From assembly GCA_017438975.1 (NCBI GenBank), contig JAFRUH010000019.1, forward strand, positions 76,656 to 132,430: a stretch of DNA of 55,775 nucleotides, given 5' to 3'. This DNA comes from Bacteroidales bacterium. GTDB lineage: Bacteria; Bacteroidota; Bacteroidia; Bacteroidales; UBA932. A program made the position numbers and the translations under genes. This document shows, piece by piece, positions 24,971 to 35,611 of the stretch (position 1 is its first letter; each line of letters starts with the position of its first letter). Below the pieces are notes generated by a model. That model was not told the origin of the DNA. It did not search any database and was given only the letters and a program-made list of their open reading frames with translations.

Positions 24971-26269
24971 CTACTTTTTCTTCACAGCCTTCTTCTTCAC
25001 CGCCGCAGGGGCTTTCTTCGCCGTCAAGGGTGCGGCGACGGTTTCCTTGATCGCCTCTTCCTTGACATCCAGCGCAGCACGCTGCTCGTCGAGACGGATC
25101 TGGAAATCCGAGATGACGTTCATGTAATTGATGAACGCTTCGTACGGGGTGTCGTAAGGATTGAAATATTTATGGACTTCCCCGTCGGAGAAGAACTTGG
25201 TGCACATGTAATAGAAATGGTCGCTCTCCTGGAGATGGCCGAAATCGGACCAAAGGACCGGATCGTTCACGATGGAGAGCTTCTCCGTCATCGCATAGAC
25301 CTTGTTGAAGGCCTCCTGCTGGAGTTCGTTGCCGAGCCATGCGGTCACGTCGCGTTCCTCGTCCGCCCAGGAAATGGCATCCGGGACGTCGAGAGGGGCA
25401 ACCGCTTTATGCTTCTTGGCGGCTTCGGAAGGGGTGACGAATTCGAAGGTTCCGTCGGTGATGACCTGGCCCGGCAGGGCGTGCATGAAATCAAAGATCC
25501 CGCTGGAGGCTTTCTGGTGCTCTCCGAAGGTTTCGTAGTCCATGAAGAGGTTCACGATTTCGTCGGATGCGGCGTTCTCCTTCATCCGGCCGATGAATTT
25601 TTCAGCCGTCAGGGGCCACTGGTCCCAACCCTTGTTCGAGAAACGGAATGCGATATCGTCACTGAGGTTCCAGTTGCGGAGCAGGAGTTTCAGCTTCGGT
25701 TTCGTCTCGCAGGAATAGACGAAATTGGGGCTCTTCCAGGCGAGAATGTGGCGGGCGCCTTCGGTCAGCATGGCCTTGAATCCCAGACGGGAGACTTCCT
25801 CGCCGATGGCGTTGGAATAGATCAGCTCCGTATTGCGGAAGACGGTCGGGGCTACGCCGAAGAGTTCGGTGATTTTGGCGCGGTGCTTCTCGACCTGGTG
25901 GACGAATTCCGCCTGGGATGCGAGAGAGGCAAGGGAATGGTAATAGGTCTCGCAGAGGAATTCAACCTGGCCGGTCTCCGCAAGGGCGCGGAAACTGTCG
26001 ATCACTTCGGGGGCGTAGCGCTCGAACTGCTCCAGGACGGTTCCCGTGATGGAGAAGGAGACCTTGAATGCGCCTTTGTGGCGGCGGATCTCCTCCAGCA
26101 GGAGGGCGTTCATCGGCAGATAGCAGCGCTGCGCGATCCGACGGAGGATCGTCCGGTTGGCGAAATCGTCATAATAGTGGGAATCTTGACCGATATCGAA
26201 GAACCGGTATAACCTGAGTCTGGCAGGCTGATGAACCTGGAAATAGAGACATATGCTTTTCTTTGCCAT
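24971..26269 (-). CDS. GH57 family glycoside hydrolase (alpha-amylase-like)
   Basis: Cytosolic GH57 enzyme of 432 residues; no signal peptide. The N-terminal CLYFQVHQPARL motif is GH57 region 1. FRNTELIYSN probably contains the nucleophile Glu, and NLFMDYETFGEH contains the acid Asp. The last 40 residues are a lysine/alanine-rich tail (TAKKAPAAVKKKAVKKK), likely unstructured. GH57 members hydrolyse or transfer alpha-1,4-glucans; the exact mode here is unknown. It is 7 nt after the GT4 gene and 18 nt before the synthase-phosphorylase gene, so it belongs to the intracellular glucan cycle. Confidence 0.9.
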   Translation of the reverse strand: MAKKSICLYFQVHQPARLRLYRFFDIGQDSHYYDDFANRTILRRIAQRCYLPMNALLLEEIRRHKGAFKVSFSITGTVLEQFERYAPEVIDSFRALAETGQVEFLCETYYHSLASLASQAEFVHQVEKHRAKITELFGVAPTVFRNTELIYSNAIGEEVSRLGFKAMLTEGARHILAWKSPNFVYSCETKPKLKLLLRNWNLSDDIAFRFSNKGWDQWPLTAEKFIGRMKENAASDEIVNLFMDYETFGEHQKASSGIFDFMHALPGQVITDGTFEFVTPSEAAKKHKAVAPLDVPDAISWADEERDVTAWLGNELQQEAFNKVYAMTEKLSIVNDPVLWSDFGHLQESDHFYYMCTKFFSDGEVHKYFNPYDTPYEAFINYMNVISDFQIRLDEQRAALDVKEEAIKETVAAPLTAKKAPAAVKKKAVKKK

Positions 26270-26276
26270 AACGGTA

Positions 26277-27566
26277 CTATTTTAAGACGGATTCATAAAC
26301 GGCTTTGAGCTTGGCGGTCGCGGCGTTCCACTTGAGCGCGTTGACCTCGTCATATCCAGCCTTGGCCGAGAAGGAGGACAGGACGGGATAATGCAGGAGG
26401 GCGTAGATGTCGTCGGCCATGGCGTCGACATCCCAGAAGTCCACCTTGAATGCATATTTGAGCACTTCCGCGGCGCCGGACTGCTTCGAGATGATCGAAG
26501 GAACGCCGGTCCGCATCGCCTCCAGCGGCGAGATTCCGAAGGGCTCGGAGACGGAAGGCATGATGTAGACATCCGACAGGGCGAACATCTTCTGGACGTC
26601 CGCTCCCCGCAGGAAACCGGTGAAATGGAACCGGTCGGAAATCCCCAGCCGGGCGACGTGGCGGATGCTCCGGTTCATCATGTCGCCACTGCCGGCCATG
26701 ACGAAACGGACGTTCTTGGTCCGCTTGAGGACCTGGGCGGCCGCCTCGATGAAATACTCAGGGCCTTTCTGGAAGGTGATGCGGCCGAGGAAGGTAACGG
26801 TTTTCTCCTTGACGCCGCGCTTGACCTCGATGTTCTCCAGCCCGCTGAAATCCACGGCGTTGTGGACGGTCACGACTTTCGCCGGGTCGATATGGTAGCG
26901 GTTGATCACGATGTTGCGGGTCAGGTCGCTCACGGTCACGACCCGGTCGGCCATTTCCATGCCCCGGGTCTCGATCGCGAGGACACGGGTGTCGATGTTG
27001 TCGACGCTGCCACGGTCGTAGGAGGTCGCATGGACATGGACCACCAGCGGCTTGCCGGTCAGTTCCTTCGCGGCGATTCCGGCGTAATAGGTCAGCCAGT
27101 CATGGGCGTGGATCACATCGAACTCGTCCTTGTGGCGGAGGGCGATCGTACCTCCGACCATCGCATAGCGCGCGACCTCTTCCATTAGGTTGGCGCCGTA
27201 CTTGCCGGAGAACTTGTATTTCTGGCCATAGCTCACGCTGAAGTCCTTGACCTGGCGGAGCCGGTCTTCCTCGACGAGACGCGAGAATTCCTCGGGATCG
27301 GCGTAAGGAACCATATTGGTCCCGATGTGCACGAACTTGACCCGGTCGAGGAATTCATCCACGCTGGTCGAGACGGTATCCACGGGAACGTCGCTGGCGT
27401 TGATGATGCGGGTACAGCTCTGGTCTTCGTCACCGGAAGCCGAGGGCATGACGAATATCGTCTCCACGCCGTTGTATGCCAGGCCTTTGACAATGCCTTC
27501 GCAGGCCGTTCCGAGACCGCCCGCGATATGGGGAGGGAACTCCCATCCGAACATCAGTACTCTCAT
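26277..27566 (-). CDS. GT4-family glycosyltransferase, glucan operon
   Basis: Retaining GT-B glycosyltransferase of 429 residues. The N-terminal donor/acceptor motif MRVLMFGWEFPPHIAGGLG is shared with bacterial and archaeal glycogen-synthase-like enzymes. The C-terminal VTFLGRITFQKGPEYFIEAA and the E-x7-E signature EPFGISPLEAMRTGVPSII form the nucleotide-sugar site. It may extend or prime alpha-glucan alongside the GT3 domain. The gene overlaps the debranching-enzyme gene at its 5' end by 4 nt. A role in another polysaccharide cannot be excluded, but the context is strongly glycogen. Confidence 0.88.
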   Translation of the reverse strand: MRVLMFGWEFPPHIAGGLGTACEGIVKGLAYNGVETIFVMPSASGDEDQSCTRIINASDVPVDTVSTSVDEFLDRVKFVHIGTNMVPYADPEEFSRLVEEDRLRQVKDFSVSYGQKYKFSGKYGANLMEEVARYAMVGGTIALRHKDEFDVIHAHDWLTYYAGIAAKELTGKPLVVHVHATSYDRGSVDNIDTRVLAIETRGMEMADRVVTVSDLTRNIVINRYHIDPAKVVTVHNAVDFSGLENIEVKRGVKEKTVTFLGRITFQKGPEYFIEAAAQVLKRTKNVRFVMAGSGDMMNRSIRHVARLGISDRFHFTGFLRGADVQKMFALSDVYIMPSVSEPFGISPLEAMRTGVPSIISKQSGAAEVLKYAFKVDFWDVDAMADDIYALLHYPVLSSFSAKAGYDEVNALKWNAATAKLKAVYESVLK

Positions 27567-29506
27567 CGTGCTTCCTCCTTGTATCGGTTGATCAGATAAA
27601 TTATGTTCAGGAGGGCGGCCGTCGTCAGGGCGGAGGAGATGGCTCCGTGCGGCTGGTGAGGCGGATCTCCGTCATACAGTTCGGAGAAGGAACCGACCCC
27701 GTGCTTGGAAAGATCCTCGTAGAAGCCCTCCATCAGGCGCTCCGCCTGACGGACGAAATTCGCGCCCATCATGTTGAAACTGACATAGCTGTACTGGGCA
27801 GCGAGGAACGGGAAGACACAGCCGTTGTGGTAGGCCAGGTCGCGGTCGATCTGGGTACCCTCATAGACTCCCTTGTAGGCATTGTCGCGGGGGGAGAGGG
27901 AACGGATGCCGCGGCTGGTCACGAGTTCCTTGTTGACGACCCGCATGACGAGACCGATGACCGTATCGTCAACGGCCTTGTAGTCCAGCGAGACGGCCCA
28001 GAGCTGGTTCGGGCGGAGTTCCATATGCTGGCCGTACCCGTCGACATAGTCCGCGAGGAAGTGGTAGGACGGGTTCCAGAACATCTCCTGGAAGTTTCTT
28101 TCGACGAGGTCCCGGATGGGGGTCCATTCCGCCGCGAAGGCACTGGACGCCGTCCCGAATTCCTTTTCCATGTCGAGGGCGAAGCAAAGGGCGTTGTACC
28201 AGAGAGCGTTTGTTTCGACCTGGTAGCCGGCCCGCTCCGTCACCGCACGGCCGTTGATATAGGCGTTCATCCATGAGAGGGCTACGCCGTCCTGCTGGGC
28301 CCAGAGGAGACCGTTGGGATGCAGGACCACCTCCTTGCGCCGTCCGGGGGCGTAGCTTTCTATAATGCCCTTGAGGGTCTTCCCGTACAGGGTCCACGCC
28401 CGCTTCCGGGCGCCGGTATAGGCGATGTACTGCTGGAGGGCGACCGTCATGTAGAGCGGCGCTTCGACCTGGGTCGTCCGATGGAACAGTCGCTCCTGCT
28501 CGTCGGCGATGAGGTTGTTCAGGATCTCCTCGAATTCCTTCGGGTCGTCTTTCCCGTAGAGGGTCAGGCCGGCGATCGAATAAAGGGTCTCCCGCAGAAG
28601 GCCGGTGTACATCCAGGAATACCCGGCCACGATCTGCCTGTGGCCGTCCGAATCGCGGATCAGGAGGTCCGCATTCCGTACCAGCTGGTCATGGAAAGAC
28701 GTGATCGGCCCGATCTTCCCGACGGTGGCGGAAAATCTCCGTTTCAGGCCGGCGGCTGCGACGGGTTCCCCGGCGCAGGCAGAGAAAACGATCGAATCGC
28801 CGGGCTGGAGCACCGTCTCGAACCAGCCGGGAACCCAGAGGTCCTCCCGACAGTCGAATCCGCGGCGCATCTCGTCGGAATAGGTGATACCTTCGTACCA
28901 GTAACCGTTCTCATGGAAGGTTCCCTTGCAGCCCAGCTGGAGGTTCAGATCCGGGAAACCGTCGTAGAGGTTGAAGGAAACACCGTTCTCGATCTCCTTC
29001 CCGCCGAGGCGGGCGGCCTCGTTCCGGTGGGTCAGGTCATGGACCCTCCGGAAAGAGAGGAAAGGCTTCAGTTCCAGAGAGACCTTGCCAGGAGCCTGGA
29101 GCAATTCATAACGGATCAGGATCTGGTTCTTGTCCTGGGCGAGCACGAGGGTCTTCCGGAAAACGATCCCGCCGATCTTGTAGGTGACCATCGGAACCGG
29201 GTCCGCATCGAAATCGACGATGTATTTATGACCGCGGGGCTCATAGATATCGCCGTAGCAGTGGATCCCGAGATTGAACCTTTTCCCGGACAGGGAAAGG
29301 GTCTCGTCCAGGGAAGAGAGCATCATGTACCGGTAGCCGCCGAAGTTCCGTACGGGGACGGCGAGAAGGCCGTGGTACCGGCGCGTATTGCAGGTCACGA
29401 TCGACGTGTTGCAATAGGCTCCCGTCTTGTTGGCGAGAATGATTTCCCTTTTGAGCGAGTACTCGAGGTTGACCAGCTCGGCTTTGTTGAATTTCAGAAA
29501 TGCCAT
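27563..29506 (-). CDS. glycogen debranching enzyme (amylo-alpha-1,6-glucosidase family)
   Basis: Cytosolic protein of 647 residues. The N-terminal beta-sandwich (about 1-260: GAYCNTSIVTCNTRRYHGLLAV) is the bacterial/archaeal GDE N-domain. The C-terminal alpha/alpha-barrel includes VAGYSWMYTGLLRETL (about 315-330), GVALSWMNAYINGRAVT and LAYHNGCVFPFLAAQYS, as in amylo-alpha-1,6-glucosidases. It should remove alpha-1,6-linked stubs left by the phosphorylase. It lies 24 nt after glgB and overlaps the GT4 start (ATGA). Confidence 0.92.
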   Translation of the reverse strand: MAFLKFNKAELVNLEYSLKREIILANKTGAYCNTSIVTCNTRRYHGLLAVPVRNFGGYRYMMLSSLDETLSLSGKRFNLGIHCYGDIYEPRGHKYIVDFDADPVPMVTYKIGGIVFRKTLVLAQDKNQILIRYELLQAPGKVSLELKPFLSFRRVHDLTHRNEAARLGGKEIENGVSFNLYDGFPDLNLQLGCKGTFHENGYWYEGITYSDEMRRGFDCREDLWVPGWFETVLQPGDSIVFSACAGEPVAAAGLKRRFSATVGKIGPITSFHDQLVRNADLLIRDSDGHRQIVAGYSWMYTGLLRETLYSIAGLTLYGKDDPKEFEEILNNLIADEQERLFHRTTQVEAPLYMTVALQQYIAYTGARKRAWTLYGKTLKGIIESYAPGRRKEVVLHPNGLLWAQQDGVALSWMNAYINGRAVTERAGYQVETNALWYNALCFALDMEKEFGTASSAFAAEWTPIRDLVERNFQEMFWNPSYHFLADYVDGYGQHMELRPNQLWAVSLDYKAVDDTVIGLVMRVVNKELVTSRGIRSLSPRDNAYKGVYEGTQIDRDLAYHNGCVFPFLAAQYSYVSFNMMGANFVRQAERLMEGFYEDLSKHGVGSFSELYDGDPPHQPHGAISSALTTAALLNIIYLINRYKEEAR

Positions 29507-29530
29507 AGGGTCTTGGTTTTCTTATATATA

Positions 29531-31495
29531 TCAAATCCGTTTCAGCACCTGGACCGTCCTCGCGGGAAGGTACAGGTAAAGCCTGCCGTCTACGGTGAGA
29601 TGCCGCTCCGAAGCCGAAATCCGGGAAAAACCGTCGTAGACGGCGGCATCGGAATCGAGGATTCCGGTCCATTCTCCTTCCGGCGCTTCGAAGCCGTATC
29701 CCGCGAAGGAACCGGCAGCATTGAAATTGAATGCAAAGATACAGTTTCCGCGGCTGAAAATCAATATTTTCTTTTCTTCATCCTGGACGAGCAGCCGGGG
29801 TTTTGCGAAGAGGATGCGTTCCTGGCGGATGAGATGGACCATGTCGCGGTCGAAATTCCGGAGATAGCGGTAGCGCAGATAGTCCGGTTCGGCGAGGGAC
29901 CACTGGCGGCGGGCATGGGCATAGGACCATCCGTTCCCCTCCCTCGGGAAATCGATCCACTCGGGATGCCCGAACTCGTTGCCCATGAAATTCAGGTACC
30001 CGTCCCCCGCGGTCGCGGCCGTCACGAGGCGGATCATCTTGTGGAGCGCGATCCCCCGGTCCACGACCGGATTCTTCGACTCCTTGTTCATGGAGAAGTA
30101 CATTTCCTTGTCCATCAACCTGAAAATCAGGGTCTTGTCCCCGACGAGCGCCTGGTCGTGGCATTCAGCGTAACTGATCGTCTTCTCGTCGTCGCGCTTG
30201 TTGGTCAGCTGCCACCAGATCTCCCCGACGCTCCACTGCTCGTCCGAGAGCGTCTTGATCCATTTGATCCAGTGGTCCGCGACGCCCATGGACATCCGGA
30301 AATCGAAGCCGACCCCGCCCTTCTCCAGCGGGGCGGCCAGTCCGGCCATGCCGCTGACATCCTCGGCGATGGTAAAGGCGTTGGGATTCATCTCCCGGAC
30401 AAGGATATTCGCAAGGGCGAGATAGGTCACGGCGTTTTCGTCCACCCCGTCGTTGAAGTAATTCTCATAACCGACGAAGTCTTTCCCGAGACCATGGTCC
30501 CAATAGAGCATGCTGGTCACGCCGTCGAAACGGAAGCCGTCGATATGGTACTCCTCCATCCAGTATTTCACATTGGAGAGAAGGAAATATTTCGTTTCAT
30601 CCTTGCCGTAGTCGAAGCAGCGGGAGCCCCAGGCGGGATGGCGTCCCTGCGGCCCGCTGTAGAAATACAGGTCGTCGCGGCCGTCGAAGAGGGAAAGCCC
30701 CTCGGCTTCGTTGTCGACACTGTGGGAATGGACGATGTCCATCACCACGGCGATGCCTTTCCCATGGGCGTCGTCGACGAGGCGTTTGAACTCCTCGGGC
30801 GTTCCGAAACGGGAACTGAGGGCATAGAAACTCGAAACCTGATAGCCGAAGGAGCCGTAATAGGGATGCTCCTGCAGGGCCATGATCTGGAGGGTATCGT
30901 AGCCGAGCCGCTTCACTTTCGGGAGGACCGTCGTCCGGAAATCCTCGAAGGAGGCGACCTTTTCTTCCTCGGAACTCATGCCGATATGGCACTCGTAGAT
31001 CATCGGATGGGGACGTTTTCCGGCATGGGGATGCTTCCAGGCATAGGATTCGTCCGGGGCCCATACCTGGGCGCAGAACACCTTGGTATCCGGGTCCTGG
31101 ACCGTCCGGACGGCATAGGAGGGAATACGCTCCCCGGCCCCGCCGGGCCACTCGATGAACAACTTGTAGAGCTGGCCGTGGGAGAGGGAGAAAGCCGGAA
31201 GGACCAGTTCCCAGTTTCCGCCGCCGACGGGTTTCAGCGCATAGGCGTCGGTGCGCTTCCAGTTGTTGCATTCGCCGATCAGATAGATCCGCGTCGCGTT
31301 CGGGGCCCATTCCCGGAAGATCCAGGAGCCGTCGTCGCACCGGTGGAGACCGTAGTACATGTGGTTGTTGACGGCATCCTTGAGGAGACCGTCTCCGGCG
31401 ATGTGCCGTTTCATTCCGAGGATTCGCCCGTGACGGGCGTCGACCGCCTCCCTGAAGGGCATCAGGTAGGGGTCGGAGTCATAGATCATCTTCAT
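29531..31495 (-). CDS. glgB: 1,4-alpha-glucan branching enzyme
   Basis: GH13 branching enzyme of 654 residues introducing alpha-1,6 branches. An N-terminal CBM48-like domain (WIFREWAPNATRIYLIGECNNW) precedes the barrel. Barrel motifs are VVMDIVHSHSVDN, nucleophile Asp in GFRFDGVTSMLYWDHG, acid Glu in FTIAEDVSGMAG, and the third Asp in AECHDQALVGDKT. The sequence resembles the eukaryote-like GH13_8 branch more than E. coli GlgB. The start overlaps the xseB stop by 4 nt. Confidence 0.95.
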   Translation of the reverse strand: MKMIYDSDPYLMPFREAVDARHGRILGMKRHIAGDGLLKDAVNNHMYYGLHRCDDGSWIFREWAPNATRIYLIGECNNWKRTDAYALKPVGGGNWELVLPAFSLSHGQLYKLFIEWPGGAGERIPSYAVRTVQDPDTKVFCAQVWAPDESYAWKHPHAGKRPHPMIYECHIGMSSEEEKVASFEDFRTTVLPKVKRLGYDTLQIMALQEHPYYGSFGYQVSSFYALSSRFGTPEEFKRLVDDAHGKGIAVVMDIVHSHSVDNEAEGLSLFDGRDDLYFYSGPQGRHPAWGSRCFDYGKDETKYFLLSNVKYWMEEYHIDGFRFDGVTSMLYWDHGLGKDFVGYENYFNDGVDENAVTYLALANILVREMNPNAFTIAEDVSGMAGLAAPLEKGGVGFDFRMSMGVADHWIKWIKTLSDEQWSVGEIWWQLTNKRDDEKTISYAECHDQALVGDKTLIFRLMDKEMYFSMNKESKNPVVDRGIALHKMIRLVTAATAGDGYLNFMGNEFGHPEWIDFPREGNGWSYAHARRQWSLAEPDYLRYRYLRNFDRDMVHLIRQERILFAKPRLLVQDEEKKILIFSRGNCIFAFNFNAAGSFAGYGFEAPEGEWTGILDSDAAVYDGFSRISASERHLTVDGRLYLYLPARTVQVLKRI

Positions 31496-31689
31496 GGCTG
31501 GTCCTCCCCGCCGAGCGCATCGATCCGTTCCTGGACTCCCCGGAGGTAATTCCGGCAGGCTGTCGCAAGTTCCCGGCTCCGGACGACGAGCGTATCCAGT
31601 TCATCCAATGCCGTAGCGGGATCTTCCACCTTGCGAGCAATCTCATCCAATTCGGCGACCGCTTTCGTATAATCGAATTGATCTTCCAT
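31492..31689 (-). CDS. xseB: exodeoxyribonuclease VII small subunit
   Basis: Short helical protein of 65 residues (MEDQFDYTKAVAELDEIARKVED start) matching XseB in size and in its helical-hairpin pattern. It partners XseA in the single-strand-specific exonuclease. ATG 31689 is used because the longer frame runs into the promoter. It is separated from xseA by 48 nt containing its own promoter, and overlaps glgB, making it the leading gene of the glucan transcript. Confidence 0.88.
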   Translation of the reverse strand: MEDQFDYTKAVAELDEIARKVEDPATALDELDTLVVRSRELATACRNYLRGVQERIDALGGEDQP

Positions 31690-31714
31690 GTTCCGAATGT
31701 ATGTGGTCAGTTCA

Positions 31715-31746
31715 CAAATATACAAAACCTCCGGAAATTACGCAAT
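31715..31746 (-). promoter_or_regulatory. internal promoter before xseB and the glucan operon
   Basis: On the minus strand an exact -7 TATATTTG (31715-31722) has a 20-nt spacer to ATTG (31743-31746), 3 of 4 to the -33 element, inside the end of xseA. It can drive xseB-glgB through ribF separately from the upstream genes. Confidence 0.75.
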
Positions 31747-32943
31747 TTCGGAGGCAGAATCTTCTTCCGAAGGAAGGACGCCGGTGACTTCCGCAGTGAG
31801 GGACCCGTCGGAAAAACGGACTCCGATCCGGTCCCCTGGGGAGATCCGGCGGGCGCTCTTGAGAACCCTTCCCTGCCCGTCCGTCACGAGGACATACCCT
31901 CTCGAGAGGATATTCCGGGGGTCGGAAGAGGCGATGACGGTCTCCTTGAGGGCCAGGGCGGAGAGTTCCCGGCCGAGAATCGCGCCCATGGAGAATTTCA
32001 GGCGCTGCAAGGCCAGGTCGACCCTGCGGAATTCGTCGGTTATCCGCCGTCCTGCAGCCTGCCGGATCCGGGCGGCGAACTGCCCGAGGGCGGCATCCTC
32101 CTCCCCGAAGATGTCCAGGAAGACGTCCGCAAGCGCCGTCGGCGTCTTGACGAAACGGTTGGCGACCATGTCGGCGATATGGTAATCCCGTTCGTGTCCG
32201 ATCGCCGTCAGGACCGGAACCGGACAGGTCGCGATCGCCACGGCGAGATCATAATCGTCGAAGCAGGAGAGGTCCATCTCCGATCCGCCGCCCCGAAGGA
32301 TCAGGACAGCGTCATACGCTCCTCCGGCGGCTTTCGCGATGGCATCGGAGATCGATGCCGGGGCGCTCTCCCCCTGCATCAGAGCTTCAAGCAGGTCGAC
32401 CTCGAAAACATAGCCGTACGGGTTTCCGGTAAGATGGTTCATGAAATCTCCGAGACCGGCTGCCGTTTTCGCGGAAATGACGGCGAGGCGGCGGGGAATG
32501 CGCGGCAGGCACAACTCCTGCTGCATATCCATGTATCCTTCATCAGACAGTTTCCGGACGATTCGCTGCTTTTCCAGGGCCTTCTCGCCTACCGTGAAGG
32601 ACGGGTCTATATCATCGATAAAGAGGGAGACTCCGTACAGTTCGCTGTAGCTGACCTGAACCCGCACGAGGACGGTGATGCCGGATCGGAGCGGCTCCCC
32701 GACCGTTTCCTCGAAGAAGGCCTTGAGCATCGGATAGTTCCACTTCCAGATCACGGCCCTCGCTTCTGCGAGGACCTTCCCGCCGGAAGACTGGCAGAGG
32801 CTCAGATAGCAGTGGCCGTTCGCCCTGGGGCTGAACTCGCGGATCTCCGCCCGGACCCAGTATTTGTCCGGGAAAAGTTCGGAAAGGCCGTCCTTGATGG
32901 CGGCCTGCAGTTCGGTAAGTTCCAGGTATTCCTTATTCATCAT
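31738..32943 (-). CDS. xseA: exodeoxyribonuclease VII large subunit
   Basis: Catalytic subunit of ExoVII (401 residues). The N-terminal OB domain (YWVRAEIREFSPRANGHCYLSL) is followed by the nuclease core with AVISAKTAAGLGDFMNHL, LILRGGGSEMDLSCFDDYDLA and TAIGHERDYHIADMVA. The C-terminal coiled region ends with LSRGYVLVTDGQGRVLKSA. It is slightly shorter than the E. coli protein. Its start overlaps the rmuC end by 11 nt. Confidence 0.95.
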   Translation of the reverse strand: MMNKEYLELTELQAAIKDGLSELFPDKYWVRAEIREFSPRANGHCYLSLCQSSGGKVLAEARAVIWKWNYPMLKAFFEETVGEPLRSGITVLVRVQVSYSELYGVSLFIDDIDPSFTVGEKALEKQRIVRKLSDEGYMDMQQELCLPRIPRRLAVISAKTAAGLGDFMNHLTGNPYGYVFEVDLLEALMQGESAPASISDAIAKAAGGAYDAVLILRGGGSEMDLSCFDDYDLAVAIATCPVPVLTAIGHERDYHIADMVANRFVKTPTALADVFLDIFGEEDAALGQFAARIRQAAGRRITDEFRRVDLALQRLKFSMGAILGRELSALALKETVIASSDPRNILSRGYVLVTDGQGRVLKSARRISPGDRIGVRFSDGSLTAEVTGVLPSEEDSASEIA

Positions 32944-34294
32944 CCGGCTCCTCCGGAGAGCCGAGGACGGGCGGAAGGGGCTTCTTGGGATTGCGGGGGA
33001 CGCCGTACCGGATGATCTGGTTGGCGGAGGTCACGATGCTCTGGCCGGAATCGCGGAGCTTGGACTCCCCTTTCCGGTACTGGCTCAGAGCCGACTCCAG
33101 CCCCGCCCCGACCGCCTGGTAATCCTTGCAGAAATCGGAGACGCGGGCGATCATCTTTTCCGCCGCGGCGATGATAAGCTGCTGGTTCTGGGCCTGTTCC
33201 ATATTGGTCCATGCGATGCGGATAACCCGGAGGAAGGGCATGATCGTCTCCTCGGTCGTGATCAGGACATTCTTCGAGCGGGCCCACTGGAACAGGTTCC
33301 CGTCCAGTTCATGGGCCAGCCGGAGAGCCGGGTAGACCGGGACGAACATGACCACGAAATCCAGGCGCCTGTGGTCGGGCTGAAGGTAGGAAGAGTAATC
33401 CTTTTTCGAGAGATTCTCCACCTGACGGCGGACGGCGGCGAGATGGTCCGCGGCCGCCTTGGAGCGCTGTGCGTCGGATTCGGCACGGGTCCATTCGTAA
33501 TACGCGGACAGGTTGACCTTGCAGTCCACGATGATATCGTACCCGTCCGGATAATGCAGGATGAAGTCCGGGCGCATCAGCGAATCGCCGTCCTCGCTCC
33601 GGACCGTCTGGCCCATCTCGTCCCGCAGGCTTTCCTGCGCCTGGTAATCCCGCGGAGAGGTAAGGCCTTCCTGGATGAAGATGTTCTCCAGGATCACCTC
33701 CCCCCAGTCTCCCTGGAACTTGTTGCTGCCCTTGAGGGCTTCGGCCAGGTTGTCGGCCTTGGTCCCGATGTCGACGGCCTGCCGCTGGAGCGAAGTCACG
33801 GCAGCTTCGAGACGGGCTTTCAGGTCCGTGGACGTGACGGTCTGCGCCTCCTTGTTCTTCTCGAAAGCCTCCTTCATCGCCTTGACATTCTCGTCGAGGC
33901 CGCCCGTAATCGACTTGAAAGAGGCTTCCGCCGCCGTCTGGAGCTCTTCCTGGCGGGCCTTGAGGATCTCCTCGGTCCGGGAGGTCATCTCGTGCCGGAG
34001 GGCTGCGAGCTGGTCGGTGAGCGCCTTTTCATGGGCCGTCTTGAGGTCCGTGATGCTGCGTTCGTAATTTTCCTTGATCAGGGCGATGGAGTCCGTCTTG
34101 TCCTGCCGGGCATCCTCGATCACGCGGTCCTTTTCCTGCAACTGATTATCCATCAATGCAATCCGGGAATCCCGTTCGGACAGGAGGGCCGCGTCTTTGG
34201 TCCGGACGACATAGCGCGTCAGGAGGATCGCCGCGACGACCAGGATGACCGCCGACACAGCCCCGATAAGGAGTATGAGGTGCAGGGGTTCCAT
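32933..34294 (-). CDS. rmuC: RmuC family protein (DNA recombination)
   Basis: Membrane-anchored RmuC protein of 453 residues. One N-terminal helix (LHLILLIGAVSAVILVVAAI) precedes a long coiled coil (about 40-190). The conserved RmuC nuclease-like domain follows: FQGDWGEVILENIFIQEGL, MRPDFILHYPDGYDIIVDCK and VMFVPVYPALRLA. It limits inversions between short inverted repeats in E. coli; details here are inferred. It lies 3 nt after der. Confidence 0.92.
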   Translation of the reverse strand: MEPLHLILLIGAVSAVILVVAAILLTRYVVRTKDAALLSERDSRIALMDNQLQEKDRVIEDARQDKTDSIALIKENYERSITDLKTAHEKALTDQLAALRHEMTSRTEEILKARQEELQTAAEASFKSITGGLDENVKAMKEAFEKNKEAQTVTSTDLKARLEAAVTSLQRQAVDIGTKADNLAEALKGSNKFQGDWGEVILENIFIQEGLTSPRDYQAQESLRDEMGQTVRSEDGDSLMRPDFILHYPDGYDIIVDCKVNLSAYYEWTRAESDAQRSKAAADHLAAVRRQVENLSKKDYSSYLQPDHRRLDFVVMFVPVYPALRLAHELDGNLFQWARSKNVLITTEETIMPFLRVIRIAWTNMEQAQNQQLIIAAAEKMIARVSDFCKDYQAVGAGLESALSQYRKGESKLRDSGQSIVTSANQIIRYGVPRNPKKPLPPVLGSPEEPDDE

Positions 34295-34297
34295 CGC

Positions 34298-35605
<1,308 letters not shown>

Positions 35606-35611
35606 AATCTT

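Noticed and set aside
28319-31549. A plus-strand open frame of over 1000 codons opposite glgB and the debranching enzyme gene
   Set aside because: It is the antisense shadow of two well-supported genes. Its translation has no domain motifs and is rich in Asp/Gly/Arg/Val as expected for the reverse frame of GC-rich codons. Similar long shadows lie at 37761-41117, 32864-35872 and 21434-23446.
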